Source of the DNA: Elephas maximus indicus
Lineage: Eukaryota; Chordata; Mammalia; Proboscidea; Elephantidae
Direction: 5' to 3'
Assembly: GCF_024166365.1 (NCBI RefSeq)
Contig: NC_064820.1
Coordinates: 143,736,001 to 143,800,000, forward strand
Length of the DNA stretch: 64,000 bases
This document shows, one piece after another, positions 58,957 through 64,000 of the stretch. A model generated the notes under the pieces. That model was given only the letters and a program-made list of their open reading frames with translations, was not told where the DNA came from and ran no database searches. Both the position numbers and the translations under genes were made by a program. Position 1 is the stretch's first letter. Every line of letters begins with the position of its first letter.

Positions 58957-59562
58957 GCAGTTTCAGTAAATACTATCAAATATATTTTCAAAGCTATTTT
59001 GCAAACTTACACTCCAAATAGTAGTAAATGAGGGCTTCAGTGATTCTACATCCTCGTCAGCACTTTATGTTGCCAGTCTTTTAATTTTAGTCATTCTCAC
59101 AGATGTATGGTTGTATGTCGTTGTGAATTAATTTGCATTTCCTTGGTGACCAATGAGATCGAGTATCTTTTCATATATATATCAGCCAGTACCTGTTCAA
59201 GACTTCTGCTCATTTTTCTACTAGTTTGTCTTTTTCTTATTGATATATAGGGATTCTTTACATATTCTGAAGATAGTCCTCTGTCATATGTACGTATTAC
59301 AAATATCATCTCCCACTCTGCACTTACCTTTTCATTTCATTAATAATGTCCTTGGGAGAACGGAAGTTTTATATTCCAAGGTAGTCCAATTTATCGATTT
59401 CTTTTTTCCTTTATGGTTAATTTTTTTTGTTGAATTTAAGAAATTTTTGCCTATACCAAGATCAGAAAGACAGTCTCTCTCAAAGAAATAAAAGCTTCAC
59501 TGTTTTATTTTTCATATTTAGACTAAATCTATGTAGAATTCATTTTTATGCATGGTGTGAAA

Positions 59563-60430
59563 TGTTGTTGCTGTTAGGTGCTTTTGAGACGGTTCCGACT
59601 TAAAGCGACCCTATGTACAACAGCACAAAACACTGCCTGGCCTTGCACCATCCCCATAATCATTGTTATGATTGAGCCCATTGTTGCAGCCACTGTGTCA
59701 AGCCATCTCATTGAGGGTTTTCCTCTTTTTCTCTGACCCTCTACCAAGCATGATGTCCTTCTCCAGGGACTGATCCCTCCTGATAACACGTCCGAAGTAT
59801 GTGAGACATAGTCTCACCATCCTTGCTTCTAAGGAGCATTCTGGTTTTACTTCTTCCAAGACAGATTTGTTCATTCTTTTGGCAGTCCATGGTATATTCA
59901 ATACCCTTTGCCAACACCATAAGGCAAAGGCATCAATTCTTCTGCAGTCTTCCTTATTCATTGTTCAGCTTTCACATGCATATGAGCGACTGAAAACACC
60001 ATGGCTTGGGCCAGACGCACCTTAGTCTTCAAGGTGACATCTTTGTTTTTTAACACTTTAAAAATATCTTTTATAGCATAACAACGCAATGCGTCGACTG
60101 ATTTTTTGACTGCGCCTTCCGTGGACGACGACTGTATATCCAAGCAAAATGAAATCCTTGAGAACTTTTATCATGATGTTGCTTATTGGTCCAGTTGTGA
60201 GGATTTTTGTTTTCTTTATGTTGAGGTGTAATCCATACTGAAGGCTGTGGTCTTTGGTCTTCATCAGTAAGTGCTTCAAGTCTTCACTTTCAGCAAGCAA
60301 AGTTGTGTCATCTGCATAATGCAGGTTCTTAATGAGTCTTCCTTGAATCCTGATGCCCTGTTCTTCATACAGTCCAGCTTCTCGGGTTACTTGCTCAGCA
60401 CAGAGAATGACGGTCTTCCTTAATTTCAAA
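59563..60430 (-). mobile_element. RTE/BovB-like LINE 3' part with RT catalytic box
   Basis: An 870-bp minus-strand RTE. A frame at 60058-60429 contains GIRIQGRLIKNLHYADDTTL, the RT palm motif with the catalytic YADD, followed by HLLMKTKDHSLQYGLHLNIK. The 3' end at 59563 is the antisense of the CCTAACAGCAACAAC tail. It is 5'-truncated and inserted at the right edge of the old L1 at 57185-59562. Stops break the downstream frame. Confidence 0.9.
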
Positions 60431-60747
60431 TCATTATCAGATTTACTAACCAGAATAAAGTTTTCCAGTGTGCCTTTATTTTTTCATGCTTACTCTTTCA
60501 CTAGTTCGATTACCCCCAGATTTGCAGTCATCCTTTTCTAACCATCAAAAGATGACTATCCTAGAGAGATGAAAATGCTATCTAAATAGTTTCTTTTCAC
60601 TTATTCGTTTTTATAAGTGGTCAGTGAAACTCACTGAATCTGCAGATTATGTTGGGCAAAAGGAAAAAACAATCCTTGGTAGCATTCAGTATGCCACTGG
60701 TGAACCACAGAATGGCAAAAAATACAAGATGCCTACAGAAATATTTT

Positions 60748-60903
60748 AGCGCCTTCGTGGCACAGAAGTTAAGAGCTCGGCCGCTAACCAAAAGTGTGGC
60801 AGTTCAAATCCACCAAACCACTCCTTGGAAACCATATGTGGCAGTTCTACTCTGTCCTACAGGGTTGGTATGAGTTTGAATCGACTGGACAGCAATGCAT
60901 TAG
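60748..60903 (+). mobile_element. AfroSINE, short form
   Basis: GCCTTCGTGGCACAGAAGTT head, GTGGCAGTTCAAATCCACCA B-box, TTGAATCGACTGGACAGCAA tail. Confidence 0.92.
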
Positions 60904-60924
60904 AAAGGTATTTTGGTACAGGGG

Positions 60925-61145
60925 TGCGAACGTATGCTTTGAAATCACAAAGAATCTAGTTCCAAATTCCTGCTCTACTGCTAAGTAGCTATGTGGCCTT
61001 GAGCATTCCTTTATACCTTTAAGTCTCAGAACTATACAATGGTGATAAAACTACCTACACCTTTCTGGATTATTATAAAGACTGAATTATATAATTCAGA
61101 TAAAGTACTCAGCATAGTGCCCAAAACACATCTAATAAATGAGAG
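60925..61145 (+). mobile_element. MIR SINE (ancient)
   Basis: TGTGGCCTTGAGCATTCCTT, AAGTCTCAGAACTATACAAT and CTCAGCATAGTGCCCAAAAC match MIR. Confidence 0.65.
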
Positions 61146-61830
61146 CCAATATTCATCTGGCTGTTCAAAACATGTGATGATTATAAATATAAAATATTCT
61201 AATTTTATTGACAAATGCTGATACGAAAATAAGCTAAGTATACACTCAGGCTGCCAAGATTTTGTGATGTGTTTGTTTACTTAGAAACAACAGGGTCGAT
61301 ATTTAAAGTAGAACAATACCACATATAAAAGACACAAATACTTAAAAAAAAAAAAAAAAGCACCCTACGGCAAAATGTTATTATAACCATATGTTCTTAA
61401 TTTATGAAAAGAATTCTTAAGATTTAAAGCATTCAAATGCTAAATTAGGGTTGTTTTTTTTTAAATCAAAGACTCTCTCCATAAAACTTTCCATTAATGT
61501 TCTTTTGATTGGACAAAAATAGCATAATTAGAAATCCAGAGCCCCAAGGTGGATACACACCACTAATCTGTCACATGGACAAGGCCAACAAAAAACAAAT
61601 AATCTAAACTCTAAAGTAAAGAAATTTAAAAAAAAGTTAAAAGGCTTTGGGGGTTTTAGTCAGAACAAAAAAAAAAGCAGTAAAGTTGCCATTGCGTTAT
61701 TTCACAAAAAGAAAAATAAAAAGAGGCAAGCGCTAGAAGTAACATGGTAAAGGGCGCCCTCTTCTGTTTCATTTTTTTAAATGATACACAGTTTAAAAGT
61801 CAATTTCAATGTAAAGGTACTTACTGTTAG

Positions 61831-62036
61831 TGGTGCCTGGGTGGCACAGTTCACTCTCAACTGCTAAGCTAAAGGTTGGTGGTTTGAACCCACCCAGCAG
61901 CACTGCCATGGAAGAAAGGCCTGGTGATCTGCTTCCATAAAGATCACAGCCAAGAAAACCCTATGGAGCAGTTCCACTCTGTAATATATGTGGTTGCCAT
62001 GGGTTGGAATCGATTTTACAGCAAGAGGTTTGGATT
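61831..62036 (+). mobile_element. AfroSINE, long form
   Basis: GTGCCTGGGTGGCACAGTTC head, GAAAGGCCTGGTGATCTGCT internal block, GGGTTGGAATCGATTTTACA tail. Confidence 0.9.
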
Positions 62037-62209
62037 TTTCTTTCTTTGTTTAGTAACTCAGGTAACAGAAATGTAAGACCAAAGATTTAATCTCTGGTCT
62101 CAAGGAGTTCAAAGGCCAATGGGAGAGAAATTACTTTTCATTTATTAGAAGAATAGTATTTTAAGTCTTCCTTCATTTTAATAATTATCTAGTATTTCAA
62201 AAATAAATC

Positions 62210-62915
62210 TAACCATATGTCATTTCAATTACTGGTAACTCTACTTTTAGGTATATACTCAAGAGAAATTAAAGCAGAATGTTCATTCACAATAGCCAAT
62301 AGGTGGAAACAACCCAAATGTCATCAACAGATGACTGAATAAGCAAAATGTGGCATACACGTACAATGGAATATTATTCAGCTATAAAGAGAAATGAAAC
62401 TACAATATAAGTTACGACATGGATGAATCTTGAAAACATTATGCTGAATGAAATAAGTCAAATATAAAAAGACAAATAATTTGTTATCTCATAAAATATC
62501 TGAAATAGCCAAATACATAGAGACCAAAGTTTATTAGTGGTTACTAGGGATGAGTAGGAAGGGGAAAGGGGAGTTATTGCATAAGGGGTACTGAGTTTCT
62601 ATTAGGGGTGATGAAAAAATTTGGAAATGGATAGTGGTGATGGCTGTACAATAAAAAAACCAAAAACCAAACCCATTGCCTTCAATTCGATTCTGACTCA
62701 TAATGCCCCTATAAGACAGAGTAGAACTGCTCCATAGAGTTTCCAAGGAGCACCTGGTGGATTCAAACTGCCAACCTTTTGCTTAACAGCCATAGCACTT
62801 AACCACTACACCACCAGGGTTTCCAATACAGTACACATAATTAATGTCACTGATTTATACATGTAAAAATGATTAAAATGGCAAATTTTTATTATACATA
62901 CATTACCACAATTTA
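62210..62915 (+). mobile_element. Old L1 3' end, split by an AfroSINE
   Basis: A remnant of ORF2 (GGTGGAAACAACCCAAATGT, GGAATATTATTCAGCTATAA) and a 3' UTR (AAGGGGAAAGGGGAGTTATT) run to about 62650. They resume at about 62825 with TTAATGTCACTGATTTATAC and AAAATGGCAAATTTTTATTA. The gap is a minus-strand AfroSINE, so the SINE inserted later. Confidence 0.8.
62651..62824 (-). mobile_element. AfroSINE, short form, nested in an old L1
   Basis: Antisense: ATTGCCTTCAATTCGATTCT tail, CACCTGGTGGATTCAAACTG B-box region, CTACACCACCAGGGTTTCC head. It sits inside the L1 3' UTR at 62210-62915. Confidence 0.92.
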
Positions 62916-63074
62916 AAAAATAACTCTAAAAGTTAGAAGATACATATGCCACATCTAAATAGTCTCCCTTCCCCATACCCTTATATCAACAGAACTTCTT
63001 GTGTTTATCTTTAATAACAAATATATATGTCCAGGCCACAAAGGGTAACAGGAATCTATTATGAGGCCCCCTAG

Positions 63075-63310
63075 ACTAGTACTAAAGAGCATAAGCTTTA
63101 GCACATCTATATTCAAATCCAGCTTTGCCTCTAACTGATAAGACCCTGGGCAAGTTATTTAACTCTCTCTGAGCTTCAGTTTCATCACCTATAAATGCAT
63201 ATAATAATGGTACCAGTATCATACAGTTATTTTAGTAACTAAAGAAATATAAACGGCTTAGAACCAGTATCACACAAAAGAATGCACTCAGTGCACATTA
63301 TTACTATTAA
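63075..63310 (+). mobile_element. MIR SINE (ancient)
   Basis: TTCAAATCCAGCTTTGCCTC, CTGGGCAAGTTATTTAACTC and GAGCTTCAGTTTCATCACCT are a well-preserved MIR core. Confidence 0.75.
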
Positions 63311-63362
63311 TTCTATACACTTGTGTAGAAATAAAAATGCACAAGTTGAAATAAAAATAGAT

Positions 63363-64000
63363 GTCACAATGAACAGGCGCTTCACTGAAGACATTCAGGT
63401 GGCTAGGAGACACATCAGGAAATGCTCGAGATCATTAGCCATTAGTGAAATACAAATCAAACTACAATGAGATACCATCTCACTCCAACAAGGCTGGCAT
63501 TTATCCAAAAACACAAAATAACAAATGTTGGAGAGACTGTGGGGAGACTGGAACTCCTGTGCACTGCTGGTGGGAATATAAAATAGTACACCCACTTTGG
63601 AAAATGATTTGGTGCTTCCTTAAAAAGCCAGAAATAGAAATACCACACAATCCTGCAATTCCACTCCTAGGAATATATCCTAGAGAATAAGAGACATGAC
63701 ACAAATAGACATATGCACGCCCGTGTTCACTGCAGCATTATTCACAATAGCAAAAAGATGGAAACAACTTAAATGCCCAAAGGACTAAAGGACCAAATGA
63801 ACCAGAGATTCCACCAGCCTGAGACCAGAAGAATTAGATGGTGCCCAGCTATCACCAATAACCACCCTGGAAGGGAATACAACAGACAGTCCTGGAGCAG
63901 GAGAAAAACGCAGGACAGAATTCAAATTCATATAAAAAGACTAGGCTTAATGGTCTGATAGATACTGTAGGAACCATCGAAACTATGGTCCCTGGATGGT
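63363..64000 (+). mobile_element. L1 piece with internal deletion, cut by window edge
   Basis: ORF2 C-terminus (MNRRFTEDIQVARRHIRKCS, then [27 protein letters not shown]) up to about 63785. It then jumps directly into mid 3' UTR (GACCAAATGAACCAGAGA). Compared with the full-length copy, about 630 bp between positions equivalent to 47410 and 48044 are missing. The last cysteine of the knuckle is replaced by Tyr. It continues beyond the window. Confidence 0.85.

Larger units (their letters stand above)
57185..59562 (-). mobile_element. Old L1 (L1M-type), minus strand, split by two insertions
   Basis: Antisense L1 segments at 57185-57416, 58045-58371 and about 58957-59562 read continuously in consensus order. 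They include GAATTGCTGGGTCAAAGAGT, TCCAATTTATCGATTTC and GCCTATACCAAGATCAGAAA. A Tigger-like element (57417-58044) and an RTE 3' piece (58372-58956) interrupt them. Coding capacity is gone. Confidence 0.75.
53543..64000 (-). other. AP3S1: AP3S1 upstream intron (partial, runs off the window)
   Basis: This begins upstream of the TTCCCTAG acceptor of the exon at 53471-53542 and continues past the window. It is filled with retroelements, listed separately. In 56690-57180, 60430-60747, 61150-61830 and 62040-62205 I see no recognised element. No exon encoding the N-terminal half of AP-3 sigma was found. Confidence 0.7.

Noticed and set aside
60058..60429. 123-codon frame with YADD as a cellular reverse transcriptase
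   Set aside because: Clear RTE LINE fragment with the family's 3' tail; frame is broken on both sides.
1..64000. CRISPR arrays, operons or prophage
   Set aside because: The window is mammalian nuclear DNA; no regularly spaced repeats with unique spacers were seen.
53543..64000. AP3S1 exons 1-3
   Set aside because: I scanned for the antisense of the LLIGGSDNKLIYRHY-type exon and the initiator exon and found no match.

Overview
The window is mammalian nuclear DNA. It is AT-rich and non-operonic, with exons separated by kilobases of intron and about half of the sequence in recognisable retroelements. The organism is almost certainly an afrotherian, most likely an elephant or another paenungulate. 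There are about 20 AfroSINE copies (tRNA-like head, tail ending in a GTCGCTATGAGTCGGAATCG-type motif), in both a long form and a form lacking an internal block. There are also RTE/BovB-like LINEs with the same 3' tail, and a near-intact L1 of a lineage-specific type. This assignment rests on recognition of repeat families, not on a search.

The one host gene identified with confidence is AP3S1 (sigma-3A, the small subunit of the AP-3 adaptor complex), on the minus strand. Its last three coding exons lie at 53471-53542, 37143-37250 and 27692-27820. All have matching reading phase and GT/AG splice sites, and they encode the C-terminal 102 residues. The 3' UTR runs left from 27691, with candidate poly(A) signals near 27215 and 27114. 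Exons 1-3 were not found and should lie beyond position 64000. Everything from 27821 to 64000 is therefore AP3S1 intron; 1 to about 27090 is intergenic DNA downstream of the gene.

Layout: 1-27000 is repeat-rich downstream DNA (AfroSINEs, RTE and L1 fragments, MaLR-like LTRs, a MER20-like hAT element, Tigger-like elements). It holds one unexplained cysteine-rich open stretch ending in a splice-donor-like site (about 3952-4245, minus). 27000-37250 holds the 3' UTR, last exon and a repeat-poor AT-rich intron with a few short SINEs, including one with a tRNA-Gly-like head. 37251-53470 is an intron carrying a full-length 7.3 kb L1 (41269-48603), antisense to AP3S1 and flanked by an 11-bp target-site duplication. 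53543-64000 is intron 3 (partial), with a cluster of long AfroSINEs and a stack of nested elements: an old L1 interrupted by a Tigger-like element and an RTE, then a second RTE, and two further L1 pieces.

The full-length L1 has a GC-rich promoter with three tandem monomers, ORF1 interrupted by one stop codon, an unusually long inter-ORF region, and ORF2 with two frameshifts. An extra 92-codon frame in the inter-ORF region ends in an ATGA overlap with the ORF2 start. The L1, RTE and SINE parts belong together functionally: RTE-type LINEs share their 3' tail with the SINEs and presumably mobilised them.
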